DNA of 29,599 nt, taken from an uncultured Muribaculaceae bacterium. GTDB taxonomy: Bacteria; Bacteroidota; Bacteroidia; Bacteroidales; Muribaculaceae. The position numbers and the translations under genes are program-made. Location: positions 1 to 29,599 of the forward strand of contig CAJUAT010000034.1 of the NCBI GenBank assembly GCA_910584525.1, given 5' to 3'. Below are positions 21,639-29,599 of this stretch, in pieces. How positions within the stretch are numbered: the first letter of the stretch is position 1; each line of letters starts with the position of its first letter. The notes beneath the pieces are model-generated. The model saw only the letters and a program-made list of their open reading frames with translations, had not been told where the DNA came from and did no database searches.

Positions 21639-24466
21639 AGCGTCATTACTTTTTTGTGTCGGTTTATTTTTCTTGCGAAATCGAGATAGCGTGACACTCC
21701 GGCTCTCTTCCGGTCGTCCTCTATCCGGGTTATGGCCTCCTGCATGGTCCCGTAGTGACGGAGATAGATTTTCAAAGCCTCTTTCTCGGAACGTTCGGTA
21801 GTATAGGCCCAGTAACATTCGGGAGGTTCCTCGACGCCGAACACCTCGGATTCCTGTCCCCTGCATATCCAGACCTCTTTGAAATAGTTGCGTCCATCCT
21901 TGTTGTTAAGTGCGTTTATCGTGAAGATCTGCTGTTTCTGTATGGGTGTCAGTCCGAGTATGGCGGCAATGTCGTCGTAGCGGTCCTTGAACTTCGACTG
22001 GTCGAGCAATATCTTCACATCGGAATTATTGATGATGGCCTCCTTGACGATCGGGGAATCTATCACGTCGTTAAGCTCCTGTGTCACGACACCGGCTATG
22101 CCGTGGAACTTGCGAACTGTCTTATAGAGGAACTTTATGTACTCGGCCATTGTCGGTGAGGCGATTGCTTTCCATGCCTCCTCGATTATCAAGGCCTTGC
22201 GTCCCTTCTTGATACGCATTTTCTGGAGAAACACGTCCATTATAATGAGTACCACGATAGGGAAAAGTACCGGGTCATCTTTTATCTTGTCGATTTCAAA
22301 GACAATGAAACGCTCGTCGAAGAGGTTTGAGTCTATATCCGAGTTCAGCGTCAGCTCAAGCTCGCCGCCACGGTAGAATTGTTTTAGGATAGCCGCGAAG
22401 TCGCGTATGTCGAAATGTATCTTTTCCAGCGATGTTATCTGCGGGATGCGTTCAAGGGCAAATTCATAATAGGAGTTGAAAGAGAGGTTCCTGACTTTAA
22501 GCCTGCGTTTCTGCTCCTCCATGTGGTTGATCTGCCTGTCTATCTTCACGAGCATAGAGTTCTCGTACAGCTCCTTTCTGAAAAGCTCCACCTTGGCAGC
22601 CGCCTTTTCCTTTTCGGCCGGAGTGGATGCCTCGTTGATCGACACGGCATATAGGGCGCGGCACTGGCGTATCAGTTTGTTGCGACGTTCCTCGCTTGGA
22701 AGAATAAGGGCCTTGCTCCCGGCCTGTGCCGGAGGTTCCGGCTCCCTTATCTGCGCATCAATGTCCTCCATCTTTTCAGCGTACTTGTCGTAGTCGCTAT
22801 CCATCTTGGCGGTAACAAGTAGTTTCTGCCTGAGGCCGTCGCGCTCGTCGGGCGTGAAACTGTCAAAAGGGTGAAAGTATGCCTCGTAGTATTCCACTAT
22901 GGTCTGGTTGACAAGCATGTCCTCTATTTTGGACGGAGCTTCGTTACCCTTGAAAATCAGGAATATCAGCGATTTGAGAAAGTTTTTCTTCTCGCCGAAA
23001 TTCTGCTCGTATTCCTCGCGTGTCACCTTAAACGGGTTCATCGAGATTGGCTTCTCCTTGGAATAGGATATGTATGTGCCACCGAAATAGCCGCATATAC
23101 CTTCGTAGGAGTCGCCGGTATCTACCATGACAACATCGGTGTCCTGCTCCAGCAGCTGGCGCACGACGCTGTTCATGTGGAACGACTTGCCGCTTCCGGA
23201 CGGCCCTATGCAGAAGAAGTTTGCGTTGTCGGTCATCTTTGCCTTGCCCTCCTTGCCGGTTATGTCTATGCAGACAGGCAGCCCCCGTCGGTCGGTGTAA
23301 TATGTGGTGAGCGGGGTGTCCTCGCATCCTTTGATATGTTCCTTGAAGAAAAGGCACAGGGCTGCGTCGGATAAAGTGAGGAAAAGGTCATAGTCGGGAT
23401 TAAGGGCATAGCAGTTGCCGGGGAAGCTGTCGATGAAAAGCTCCAGCTGGTTGTATGCCGTGCGTGAAGGCATTATGCCGCACTCGTACAGTTTCGTTTC
23501 AAGGAACGATGTTACGGGAGTCACCTTGTTGGGCGCACAGCCCACTATTATGTTAAGACTGGTGTTTACCAGCAGGGAGGATTCGACTGCCAGAATGTTC
23601 AGCACCTCCTCTATGTCGGCCTTGGCGATCCTGTTGCTGGGGTCGGGCATCGAGCCGTGACGCTTCGCCTTGCCCTGGAGCTTCCTGAGAAGTCTGCGCT
23701 GGCCGGGTATCTGCACGACCTGGTTGAACACCACGCAGTCGGCATGGGGAACCTCGGCGAGAAACGACAGCACATCGGTCGCCACCGGATAGCCGTTGAC
23801 ACTCATTTCGGAATATGGCTTTACCACTGACGGCAGGTTGATTTCGTCTATATCCACCAGCGGGTAGGAGCGTATGATTCGGTCACCCGTCCTGAGATAT
23901 TCGTCGGAAGCCTTGAAGTTGGTCATGGAGAAAGCCCCGTGCCTGAAATTGAAAGCCATGAAACGGTGTATGTACTCGCTTACCTCCGTCTTGGAGAGCT
24001 TGCGGTGGCGGATCCCTTTCTCGGTAAGTATGTCGTCCACTTTCGACACCTTGGCGTGGAAGTCGAGCCACCTTTTGGGGTCGTACTGCACGAACTGGCC
24101 CTTGGGTGCCTCCTGCGTTATGATAAGATATGTGGTGATTTCGGTAAATTCCCGTCCCTCGAAGTATGCGAAATAGCTTCGTGTAAGGAACTCCGCGCCA
24201 TCAGGCACCTCGTGGCGGTACTCCTGCCGGCAGAATATGTCCTGCTTCTGAAGGGCGTACCCTTCTCCGAGTGTCTGTACGATATTGGCGAGGACATCCT
24301 GAAAGAGAGTGTATCTCTCAGAATCGGTACACAGGCGCGGAACGGGGTTTGTCATTTCGAAAATGACAGAGGAGGACCCCTTGGCGTCGAACAGCACCAC
24401 GTTTCCGTCCGTTTCCTCCAGCTGTGCGAAAATGCCGTCAAAGACTTTTTTGAGTGTTCTTGCCAT
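21626..24466 (-). CDS. traG: Conjugation ATPase TraG (VirB4-like)
   Basis: This 946-residue ATPase drives the conjugative type IV secretion apparatus at the inner membrane. The N-terminal half (about 1-400) is the usual Bac_Flav_CT_G/VirB4 N-domain. Walker A is GPSGSGKS at about residue 420, followed by DTDVVMVDTGDSYEGICGYF. A helical insert rich in charged residues lies at about 560-640. Walker B is KALIIEEAW at about 760, and GIAGVVTQELND (about 785) is the conserved arginine-finger/Q-loop region. It overlaps traI by 13 bp and starts 3 bp after the traF stop. Full length for the family. Confidence 0.93.
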   Translation of the reverse strand: MARTLKKVFDGIFAQLEETDGNVVLFDAKGSSSVIFEMTNPVPRLCTDSERYTLFQDVLANIVQTLGEGYALQKQDIFCRQEYRHEVPDGAEFLTRSYFAYFEGREFTEITTYLIITQEAPKGQFVQYDPKRWLDFHAKVSKVDDILTEKGIRHRKLSKTEVSEYIHRFMAFNFRHGAFSMTNFKASDEYLRTGDRIIRSYPLVDIDEINLPSVVKPYSEMSVNGYPVATDVLSFLAEVPHADCVVFNQVVQIPGQRRLLRKLQGKAKRHGSMPDPSNRIAKADIEEVLNILAVESSLLVNTSLNIIVGCAPNKVTPVTSFLETKLYECGIMPSRTAYNQLELFIDSFPGNCYALNPDYDLFLTLSDAALCLFFKEHIKGCEDTPLTTYYTDRRGLPVCIDITGKEGKAKMTDNANFFCIGPSGSGKSFHMNSVVRQLLEQDTDVVMVDTGDSYEGICGYFGGTYISYSKEKPISMNPFKVTREEYEQNFGEKKNFLKSLIFLIFKGNEAPSKIEDMLVNQTIVEYYEAYFHPFDSFTPDERDGLRQKLLVTAKMDSDYDKYAEKMEDIDAQIREPEPPAQAGSKALILPSEERRNKLIRQCRALYAVSINEASTPAEKEKAAAKVELFRKELYENSMLVKIDRQINHMEEQKRRLKVRNLSFNSYYEFALERIPQITSLEKIHFDIRDFAAILKQFYRGGELELTLNSDIDSNLFDERFIVFEIDKIKDDPVLFPIVVLIIMDVFLQKMRIKKGRKALIIEEAWKAIASPTMAEYIKFLYKTVRKFHGIAGVVTQELNDVIDSPIVKEAIINNSDVKILLDQSKFKDRYDDIAAILGLTPIQKQQIFTINALNNKDGRNYFKEVWICRGQESEVFGVEEPPECYWAYTTERSEKEALKIYLRHYGTMQEAITRIEDDRKRAGVSRYLDFARKINRHKKVMTLWEN

Positions 24467-24469
24467 ATG

Positions 24470-24757
24470 TCAGCGTTTGAACAGGTTGTGATAGATAAAG
24501 ATTCCACGGTCGCGTTTCTTATTGTGGAGTCCGCCGCGCTGCTTGACATAGATTGTCACGAGCCCGGCGGCCGCCATCACGAGCATGGCGACAAACCCGG
24601 CGAGCTTCCCCAGCGCGATCGAGAACACGATGAATCCTACGAACGACACTCCTATGGCTGCCGCCGCAAGTGTAAGGAAGCGTCCCCGGATTCCCATGAA
24701 CTCCAGAGGTTTCTGTAACCCTTTGAAAACAGGGTAGCCCCCGTTGTCTGTCCCCAT
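24470..24757 (-). CDS. traF: Conjugation protein TraF (DUF4133)
   Basis: This 95-residue small inner-membrane protein has the DUF4133 layout. A short N-terminal part contains YPVFKGLQKPLEFMGIRG, two adjacent transmembrane helices follow (about 28-50 and 52-68), and the C-terminus is basic, ending RGIFIYHNLFKR. It corresponds to VirB3 in position and topology, directly before the VirB4-like TraG, with 3 bp between them. Confidence 0.9.
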   Translation of the reverse strand: MGTDNGGYPVFKGLQKPLEFMGIRGRFLTLAAAAIGVSFVGFIVFSIALGKLAGFVAMLVMAAAGLVTIYVKQRGGLHNKKRDRGIFIYHNLFKR

Positions 24758-24779
24758 GACTGTGATGTTGTGCGTCCGG

Positions 24780-25136
24780 TTACTTGAAGAAAAGGGGAAG
24801 GGCCTCGCTCAGTGCGATGAAGGCGATGCAGCCGCCGATGGTAAGCATGATTGTCTTTTTCACATCCTGGTCGCCGTTCTGCATCTTGAAATAGACATTG
24901 AACGCTCCCACCAGTACAATCACGGCTGCTATGGCCTTCATAAGATTGGAAACAGGGGTCTGGTACGAGCTGACTTCCTGCGTGGCTTTGGTGAAGCCGG
25001 CAGCTCCCTTGCTGGCGGCCATGGCGTCGCCGGCGGCCACTGTCACGGCGGCGATGGCGAGCATACCCTTGCGGGCGAGCCCGGAGCGGTTGAAGCGTGC
25101 CAACGCCCTCAGGCATTTCTTTTTAATTTTCTGCAT
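24780..25136 (-). CDS. traE: Conjugation protein TraE (DUF4134)
   Basis: This 118-residue protein has a basic N-terminus (KIKKKCLRALARFNRSGLAR), then a signal-like hydrophobic segment ending GDAMAASKG, then two transmembrane helices (about 66-82, LMKAIAAVIVLVGAFNVYF, and 95-115). This is DUF4134, the likely VirB2-type pilin of Bacteroidetes conjugation systems. An unusually long 128-bp leader with three tandem repeats precedes it, while neighbouring gaps are short. Expression may be separately tuned, as expected for the most abundant subunit. Confidence 0.9.
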   Translation of the reverse strand: MQKIKKKCLRALARFNRSGLARKGMLAIAAVTVAAGDAMAASKGAAGFTKATQEVSSYQTPVSNLMKAIAAVIVLVGAFNVYFKMQNGDQDVKKTIMLTIGGCIAFIALSEALPLFFK

Positions 25137-25168
25137 TTGCGATGATATTCGTTATTGAAATTGTTATC

Positions 25169-25225
25169 GGGCTATAAAGGCAATGCAGGGCGGTAAAGGC
25201 AGCTTAGGGCGATAAAGGCAACAAA
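25169..25225. repeat. Three 19-bp tandem repeats in the traE leader
   Basis: Units start at 25169, 25188 and 25207 with an exact 19-bp period. The consensus is GGGC, two variable bases, TAAAGGCA, five variable bases. On the coding (minus) strand it reads TGCCTTTA then GCCC. The position between traD-like and traE suggests protein or RNA binding sites in the pilin leader. Confidence 0.6.
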
Positions 25226-25240
25226 AGGAGAGAGGTCTTT

Positions 25241-25252
25241 CGGTATATACCG
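25241..25252. promoter_or_regulatory. 12-bp perfect palindrome after the traD-like gene
   Basis: CGGTATATACCG is a perfect palindrome 12 bp beyond the traD-like stop and 15 bp before the tandem repeats (minus-strand order). It may be an operator for an internal tra regulator. It is too short in stem and lacks the T-tract to be a terminator. Confidence 0.4.
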
Positions 25253-25264
25253 GTTTACGGGGTG

Positions 25265-25633
25265 TTATTCCGCCGATTCACAACGGGCTACTATAAGTCC
25301 GAGTCCGGCAAGTTCCACATCCTCGGTACCGGATATGTTTCGGGCGCGGCTTACAAGCATTTCAACCGGGATTCCGTTTGTCATTAGTGGTTTGCGGAGC
25401 GTGGTGTCTGTGACTGCCGGTGTCTTGCCCGGACCTTTGCCGGTGTGGTTGTCGCGCAGGATCTCGACGGCCCTGAAGGAAGCCGCTTCCTCGGATATGT
25501 CGATTTCCGCTTCTTCCGGCCTGACACTTTCTTCTGCGGCGTGCCCCGGTTTCATGAACAGGTCGAGGCATATAAGCACCGCGTAATACAGTATCAGCAG
25601 GGCCGTGAGTATTGAGAATATTGTTCCTGACAT
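25265..25633 (-). CDS. TraD-like conjugation protein
   Basis: This 122-residue protein has one N-terminal transmembrane helix (about residues 4-26, TIFSILTALLILYYAVLICL) and a soluble tail rich in Glu (VRPEEAEIDISEEAASFRAV). It then has a short conserved-looking part ending GTEDVELAGLGLIVARCES. Position between the TraC-like and TraE genes is that of TraD in Bacteroidetes conjugative transposons, for which this size and topology are plausible. I could not confirm a Pfam family, and sequence alone would not prove the name. Confidence 0.65.
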   Translation of the reverse strand: MSGTIFSILTALLILYYAVLICLDLFMKPGHAAEESVRPEEAEIDISEEAASFRAVEILRDNHTGKGPGKTPAVTDTTLRKPLMTNGIPVEMLVSRARNISGTEDVELAGLGLIVARCESAE

Positions 25634-25648
25634 AATGCTTTGTATTGA

Positions 25649-26230
25649 TTATAATGTGGTGGATGATACTTGCGGTGGCAGCGGCATGAATGTCAGACCG
25701 AGCGATACGCCTCTGTCCTCGCGCTTCCTGTTTCTGGCAATATCAGGCGTGAAATATACGGTATCGCTCCCTCTTTCAACTATATATCCTGACTGTTTCA
25801 ACCTGTTACGCAGACATGTACGCCTACGGTCGGAGGTGACTGCCACTTTAGAAACGGGGGGCAGTCCCAGACGAAGCCTGAGTTTTTCGCGCCTTATAAT
25901 CTCCCTGCGCCTTTTCGAGATGAATCCGTTGTACTCGGCGGCGGCGTGTCTGAGTCCGTGGCGTGCGGCTATGCGGATTACCGTCCGCACTGACACTCCT
26001 GCCATACGGGACAGCTCCCGGTAAGAGTGACGCTCGAAATTTTCCAAAACCGTGCTTACGGCCTCAGCGTGCCGGATTTTTCGTTCTTTCTCAAGCCCGA
26101 GAACGGATGCCTTGACTGCCACCTGCCTTGTGCCTATGCCGAGAATGGCGGCTACACCGGCGTTTGAGTTTGTGGGGAACAGCTCTGTAAGCCTGGCCAC
26201 CATATCGTCAGTCCAGATAATCTTTTTCAT
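25649..26230 (-). CDS. HTH DNA-binding protein in the traC position
   Basis: This 193-residue basic protein has two helix-turn-helix regions. The first is a SANT/Myb-like N-terminus (IWTDDMVARLTELFPTNSNA, GVAAILGIGTRQVAVKASVL, about 5-45). The second is HSYRELSRMAGVSVRTVIRIA at about 68-88. The rest is Arg/Lys-rich. It probably binds DNA. The start overlaps the stop of traB by 4 bp (ATGA, 26227-26230). Position corresponds to TraC, but other TraC proteins I know of do not clearly share this HTH layout, so a regulator of the tra operon is equally possible. Confidence 0.68.
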   Translation of the reverse strand: MKKIIWTDDMVARLTELFPTNSNAGVAAILGIGTRQVAVKASVLGLEKERKIRHAEAVSTVLENFERHSYRELSRMAGVSVRTVIRIAARHGLRHAAAEYNGFISKRRREIIRREKLRLRLGLPPVSKVAVTSDRRRTCLRNRLKQSGYIVERGSDTVYFTPDIARNRKREDRGVSLGLTFMPLPPQVSSTTL

Positions 26231-26613
26231 GAAGGGTTGTTGTCTTGCGCCCTGTCGAGCAGGGAGCGGTTGTTTCTTTTGAATTTACGCAGTCTGTCAA
26301 GATAGCGTGTCACAAATGTCCGGACTATCGCGTTGACTATATCTGAGCGGCATTTACGGTCTATGTCGCAGGCATCCAGCGAGTCGGCAAGGTCCCGGTC
26401 GAGCTTGCATATCATTCTCTCGTCCTTTTTCTCCCTGAAATTATACAGGTCCAGATTCTTTCTGAAAAGCTCCCAGTCATCATCCTGAGTAGTCCCGGCG
26501 ACTTCCGGGGAGGCGTCATTTATCCCTGGAACGGGAGCCGCCGCGCCGGGCACAAGGTTTCCGAGGCCGCCAAGCAGCTCGTCCAGTTTGGGGTAATTCG
26601 TTTCCTGGTTCAT
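26227..26613 (-). CDS. traB: TraB-like DUF3408 protein
   Basis: This 128-residue protein has a disordered, Gly/Pro/Asp-rich first half. The conserved part at about 65-120 is RMICKLDRDLADSLDACDID, then CRSDIVNAIVRTFVTRYLDRLRKF. It resembles the C-terminal ribbon-helix-helix-like domain of DUF3408 proteins, which accompany ParA-type TraA in these elements. It follows traA by 1 bp and overlaps the HTH gene by 4 bp. A partitioning or DNA-binding partner of TraA is the likely role. Confidence 0.78.
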   Translation of the reverse strand: MNQETNYPKLDELLGGLGNLVPGAAAPVPGINDASPEVAGTTQDDDWELFRKNLDLYNFREKKDERMICKLDRDLADSLDACDIDRKCRSDIVNAIVRTFVTRYLDRLRKFKRNNRSLLDRAQDNNPS

Positions 26614-26614
26614 T

Positions 26615-27304
26615 TTATATGTTTGGGGTTCCTGTGATGTCGTTATAAATGTGGTCGAAGGCGGGTGACACGATAAGCATCTGTCCGTCCATTTCGGATA
26701 TTGTGCTGAAACGGCGCAATGACTGTCGTTTATATACGGTGGGAGCTATGCGGGCATGCTCGCTGAATTTCTCGTTCACGAGTTTCCACAGTTCTATCTC
26801 CTCCCTGGTTCCGACACCGGGCTCCTCCAGATTCGGTATTATGTAATGGACTGTTGTCATGGCTTTGCCGAGGCTGCGTCTGAGTTCCACCATCACCGCG
26901 ACAAAAACCGCTGTCGAAGGCACGGTGAGATTGTCATAGTGGAACGGAGTCAGGATATAGTCGGAATTGGCGAACAGGGCCAGAAGAGCCTGGTCGTTCA
27001 GGCTTCCGGCAGAATCAAACAGCACGAAATCGACACTCCGGGTATTACGGAGGTTACCTATGAGGGAGAGCAGGGCCTGTTCATTGGTGAGGCTGAACGG
27101 ATATACGATGTACGGCAATACGGCACCTGTATATGTCGCGGTGTCGGAGGCCCGCTTCTTGACTATCGACTGCTGCGGGTCGGTGTCAAACACGGCGACG
27201 CTATGCCCCTTGCCTACAAGATAACTGGCGAAAAGGGCGCAGAGTGTCGTCTTTCCGACTCCGCCCTTCTGGTTGGCGAACGTGATTATGATTGTCGTGT
27301 CCAT
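26615..27304 (-). CDS. traA: ParA-family ATPase TraA
   Basis: This 229-residue ParA/MinD-type ATPase has a deviant Walker A KGGVGKTT at 13-20 (after ITFANQ), then FDTDPQQS and DFVLFDSAGSLNDQA (Walker B region), and LTPFHYDNLTVPST. It is first in the tra operon. In related elements TraA is not part of the mating channel but helps position or stabilise the element, together with the DUF3408 protein. The -7 box at 27330-27337 would place transcription start about 19 nt before its ATG. Confidence 0.9.
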   Translation of the reverse strand: MDTTIIITFANQKGGVGKTTLCALFASYLVGKGHSVAVFDTDPQQSIVKKRASDTATYTGAVLPYIVYPFSLTNEQALLSLIGNLRNTRSVDFVLFDSAGSLNDQALLALFANSDYILTPFHYDNLTVPSTAVFVAVMVELRRSLGKAMTTVHYIIPNLEEPGVGTREEIELWKLVNEKFSEHARIAPTVYKRQSLRRFSTISEMDGQMLIVSPAFDHIYNDITGTPNI

Positions 27305-27329
27305 TTGGAATCTGTCGGTTGATTTGACG

Positions 27330-27337
27330 CAAAATTA
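27330..27337 (-). promoter_or_regulatory. -7 box of the tra operon
   Basis: TAATTTTG on the minus strand (27337-27330) matches TAnnTTTG and ends 25 nt before the traA ATG. No TTTG at the ideal 19 to 20 nt upstream was found. The 175-bp gap after the relaxase is the largest in this block, which fits a promoter. Confidence 0.45.
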
Positions 27338-27479
27338 TCATCGCCCGTTTGCTAAATCCGAAATTCCGAACAGTTTTCATCATCGGATACTGCTTTTATG
27401 CCTCTTAAACACTATCTGAATATGTGACAACCGGATTATCAGGCATACGGTGTCACAGGATAGAAGTCGCAGAGCGGCC

Positions 27480-29036
27480 TCAGCGTTTAAGTGCGGATTC
27501 ATCATCAATCCTGTCATAATCGCCTCTATAGCCGACCTCCCATTCCCGATTGTCGCCACGGCCTGCTCCGGCGTCGCCTGCTGCACCTGATACTCTATGT
27601 GTCTTGTTAGCATGTGGCTCATTCCGCTTTTTTTGTGAAGGCAGCTCCCTGAACCTTATTCTTGTCATGTCGAATCCCTCCGCTTCAAGGTCAATCAGCA
27701 CGCGGCTCTTAAGGTCTGTCGCGTATGTCCTGCCGCCAATGTCACGGATTGAGAGTCCGGCGTCGCGAAAGACCTGTCTGCGTATATATCCGGTGCTGTT
27801 GTCGAATATGTCAGTCAGGTCAAGGCGACGGCTGTGATATGAGGCGCAGCGGGAAGCATATATATCCACCATATGCGGAACGGATATACGGCCTATGCCG
27901 CAAAGGAAGTCGCGCTCCGCTTCCGTGGCGGGTGAGAATGACTCGGCCCAGCGGATCCTGTTGTTGCGTTTCAGTGCCTCCCACATATGGGCGCGGAGCT
28001 GCCGCTTATCTCCGCCCCTGTGCAGGCATCCACCCTTGACATAGGCTTTGAACTGTCTTGAAAGTATATCATTGAGTTCCGGGATTGTCATTTTCGGATT
28101 GTCGGCAAGAAGTGTGTCTATCTGAGCCTCTATCCGTGAGAACCGCTCGTCGGCTGTCGAGAAGTCCAGAAGTTCCCGTATGGAATATATCTTGCCGCCG
28201 TTCATCACCGATTTGCTGTTGTGGTCGATTATCATGTAACCGTATGGGGAGTCTGTCTTGCCGAAAAACACAAGTTCTATGCCGAATTTTCGCTTCATTT
28301 CCCCGGCCAGTTCCCTGCGGTTGGCTGTAAGGTCGCGGTACTTCGAGAATATGGCGCGGAGCTGCTTCCTGCGCTGCCTGTCAAATGTGTCTGTCCGGAA
28401 ATGGCGTCCTATCTCCTCCAACGGCACCTCAAGGCATACCGCGCCGCCTCGCTTTATCGACACTTTGCTGTCGTTCTCGTAACACTCATATCCGAGTGAG
28501 TTCATAAGGGCCTTGAACTGCGTCATCGAGGCGAATCTGTAGCGCAGGGCTGCCTCCATGTCCTGACGGGCTTTCTCCACGACATCGTTCCCCAGTATTT
28601 TGTCTATCACACGTTGCGATCTCACGCGCTCGTGGCTGTGGTCTATCTTCCTGCCATCAGGGGCCACACGCGATGTTATCACATGAATATGTGTGTTGCC
28701 CGTGTCTGTATGGCCGTAAACGAGCAACGGCTGTCCCGGCTCTCCGTAGCCCATTTGTCGCAGATACTCGTGCGCGAAATCCAGAAGCTCCCGCTCCGTA
28801 CTTTCATGCCCCTTGCAGGAGAAGGCTATATGAAACTGTGCCTTGCGTATTCTCGTGTTCCTGGCCGAGTAACTTTCAAGATATGCTGTGAGGTCGTCGG
28901 CTGTAGGACGCTCCATAGCCTCGACCGGCCCGAAATTTTTTATCTCCAGCAGGTGTGCCACACCCTTTGCCACCTTCCGTTCGTTGTAGCCTACGGCATG
29001 GAAGGAGGTGCTTGAAGGAAGTATTGTCGCTATCAT
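27480..29036 (-). CDS. ICE relaxase (MobB type)
   Basis: This 518-residue relaxase would nick the ICE oriT. The HUH motif is GNTHIHVITSRV with H116 and H118; H109 (LVYGHTDTG) is the likely third ligand, and Y17 (HAVGYNERK) a candidate nucleophile. The relaxase domain spans about 1-165. The C-terminal part is a helical region with many Arg and Tyr, ending NREWEVGYRGDYDRIDDE, which resembles the C-terminal tails I recall in related Bacteroidetes relaxases and supports this frame to the end. It is read after the ribbon-helix-helix relaxosome gene (82-bp gap). Confidence 0.9.
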   Translation of the reverse strand: MIATILPSSTSFHAVGYNERKVAKGVAHLLEIKNFGPVEAMERPTADDLTAYLESYSARNTRIRKAQFHIAFSCKGHESTERELLDFAHEYLRQMGYGEPGQPLLVYGHTDTGNTHIHVITSRVAPDGRKIDHSHERVRSQRVIDKILGNDVVEKARQDMEAALRYRFASMTQFKALMNSLGYECYENDSKVSIKRGGAVCLEVPLEEIGRHFRTDTFDRQRRKQLRAIFSKYRDLTANRRELAGEMKRKFGIELVFFGKTDSPYGYMIIDHNSKSVMNGGKIYSIRELLDFSTADERFSRIEAQIDTLLADNPKMTIPELNDILSRQFKAYVKGGCLHRGGDKRQLRAHMWEALKRNNRIRWAESFSPATEAERDFLCGIGRISVPHMVDIYASRCASYHSRRLDLTDIFDNSTGYIRRQVFRDAGLSIRDIGGRTYATDLKSRVLIDLEAEGFDMTRIRFRELPSQKKRNEPHANKTHRVSGAAGDAGAGRGDNREWEVGYRGDYDRIDDESALKR

Positions 29037-29118
29037 TTGGTTATTTCTTTATGGCTCGCCGTGGCAAGAGATGGTCGTTATATCGGTTAATCGTAATATG
29101 GTGTCATCGCATAATCTC

Positions 29119-29526
29119 TTAATGCGGCTTCCCGTTTCTCAGAACGCCCCTTACTATCATGCCTACGGTATCGGAGTGTTCGGCTATCAGCTTATCTATC
29201 GCTCCCTTTATCTCTTGTATGGACGGCAGCAACACCTCTTTATAATATGCCTCGTTCAGCAGCCCTGCCACGGCAAGCTCGTTGGCACGCTTCATGGCCT
29301 GGTTGAGATTGCCGCCGGCCCAGCCGAGTTCATCCTTATGTCTGCGGTAGAGGGAGGTCATCAGCTCGACGGCATCCATGCGGCTTTTCATGTCCCTGTC
29401 GGAAAACTCAGTTATCGCCAGACGGATGTATGAGCTTATGCTGCTGAAGCTCTTTGAACGGTCTTTGAGGCGTTCAAGCTCCGTGTCGGTGAATAGTATC
29501 TCTATCCTGTTGGTTCTCTTCTCCAT
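29119..29526 (-). CDS. Ribbon-helix-helix relaxosome protein (MobA/MobC-like)
   Basis: The frame is open from 29589, but ATG at 29526 begins directly with the conserved N-terminus (KRTNRIEILFTDTELERLKD, then SSISSYIRLAITEFS). This gives 135 residues and is preferred. The N-terminal part is a ribbon-helix-helix DNA-binding domain; the rest is helical with the typical MobC tail element GGNLNQAMKRANEL (about 72-85). It would bind oriT, recruit the relaxase encoded next and possibly autoregulate. Confidence 0.8.
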   Translation of the reverse strand: MEKRTNRIEILFTDTELERLKDRSKSFSSISSYIRLAITEFSDRDMKSRMDAVELMTSLYRRHKDELGWAGGNLNQAMKRANELAVAGLLNEAYYKEVLLPSIQEIKGAIDKLIAEHSDTVGMIVRGVLRNGKPH

Positions 29527-29564
29527 AATTCCAGTGATTAAAAATCGGCGAGTCGCGAGCTGAT

Positions 29565-29589
29565 TTGCCCCGGACGGAACGGGCGGCAA
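29565..29589. other. Inverted repeat upstream of the relaxosome genes, candidate ICE oriT part
   Basis: TTGCC (29565-29569) and GGCAA (29585-29589) flank a CG-rich centre. The position directly upstream of the relaxosome gene is where oriT would be expected, but the window ends here and the arms are short. Confidence 0.3.
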
Positions 29590-29599
29590 GTTACTTTTC

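Larger units (their letters stand above)
18094..29599. mobile_element. Integrative conjugative element (CTnDOT-like tra type), partial
   Basis: A continuous minus-strand block carries relaxosome protein, relaxase, TraA, TraB, TraC-like, TraD-like, TraE, TraF, TraG, TraI, two further exported proteins, TraJ and broken TraK, the gene order of Bacteroidetes conjugative transposons. TraL to TraQ and the coupling protein are not in the window and should lie beyond its edges. I saw no second integrase within this block. Confidence 0.85.

Noticed and set aside
21639..21866. N-terminal extension of traI
   Set aside because: It lies wholly inside traG, is Arg/Gly-rich and random in look. The ATG at 21638 begins a clear signal peptide.
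26756..27322. 188-codon plus-strand ORF opposite traA
   Set aside because: It is antisense to a certain ParA gene and shows no recognisable protein pattern.
27380..27622. An 80-codon minus-strand ORF overlapping the 3' end of the relaxase
   Set aside because: The relaxase frame continues with a C-terminal tail (NREWEVGYRGDY) like those I recall in related Bacteroidetes relaxases. The 80-codon frame overlaps it by 143 bp and resembles nothing, so it is taken as a chance ORF.

Overview
The window looks like accessory DNA of a gut Bacteroidales, most likely Muribaculaceae, Bacteroidaceae or a near relative. The evidence is a Bacteroidetes-type conjugation operon (TraA to TraK order, with DUF3408, DUF4134, DUF4133 and TraG proteins), GLPGLI-family and DKNYY-family secreted proteins, lipoproteins with acidic residues after the lipobox cysteine, and promoters of the Bacteroidetes TAnnTTTG type. 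I see no rRNA, tRNA, CRISPR array or housekeeping gene. Taxonomy is inferred from these families only.

Two mobile elements appear to be nested. Right of about 18094 is an integrative conjugative element (ICE). It is read right to left as a ribbon-helix-helix relaxosome protein, a MobB-type relaxase, TraA (ParA), TraB, a TraC-like HTH protein, a TraD-like protein, TraE, TraF, TraG (VirB4-like ATPase), TraI, two ICE-specific exported proteins, TraJ and the first 79 residues of TraK. There traK stops matching its family and ends after eight unrelated residues. Left of that point is a second, mobilizable element (IME) running off the left edge of the window. It carries a tandem pair of tyrosine recombinases at its right end, a cargo operon, an AlbA_2-type regulator, a small module with an excisionase-like protein, and a MobC-like protein plus relaxase behind a candidate oriT. 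The simplest reading is that the IME inserted into traK of the ICE. The distal half of traK should then lie left of position 1.

The cargo (about 5700 to 15570, plus strand) is a tightly packed export operon with four ATGA start/stop overlaps. It encodes two acidic lipoproteins, a GLPGLI protein, an 859-residue CarboxypepD_reg/plug/beta-barrel outer-membrane protein, a 35-residue membrane microprotein, a second GLPGLI protein, a SUMF1-domain protein, a third GLPGLI gene with a 1-nt frameshift, a lipoprotein resembling the SecD P1-head fold, another large lipoprotein and a DKNYY-repeat protein. A candidate promoter at 5750 would give a leader of about 255 nt containing a 121-nt multi-stem hairpin. 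All products carry export signals except the microprotein, so this looks like a cell-envelope system built around one barrel. Its substrate or activity cannot be read from sequence.

Other points of interest: the upstream recombinase of the pair has lost three catalytic residues; three 19-bp tandem repeats and a 12-bp palindrome lie in the traE leader; and the AlbA_2 gene may be transcribed almost without a leader.
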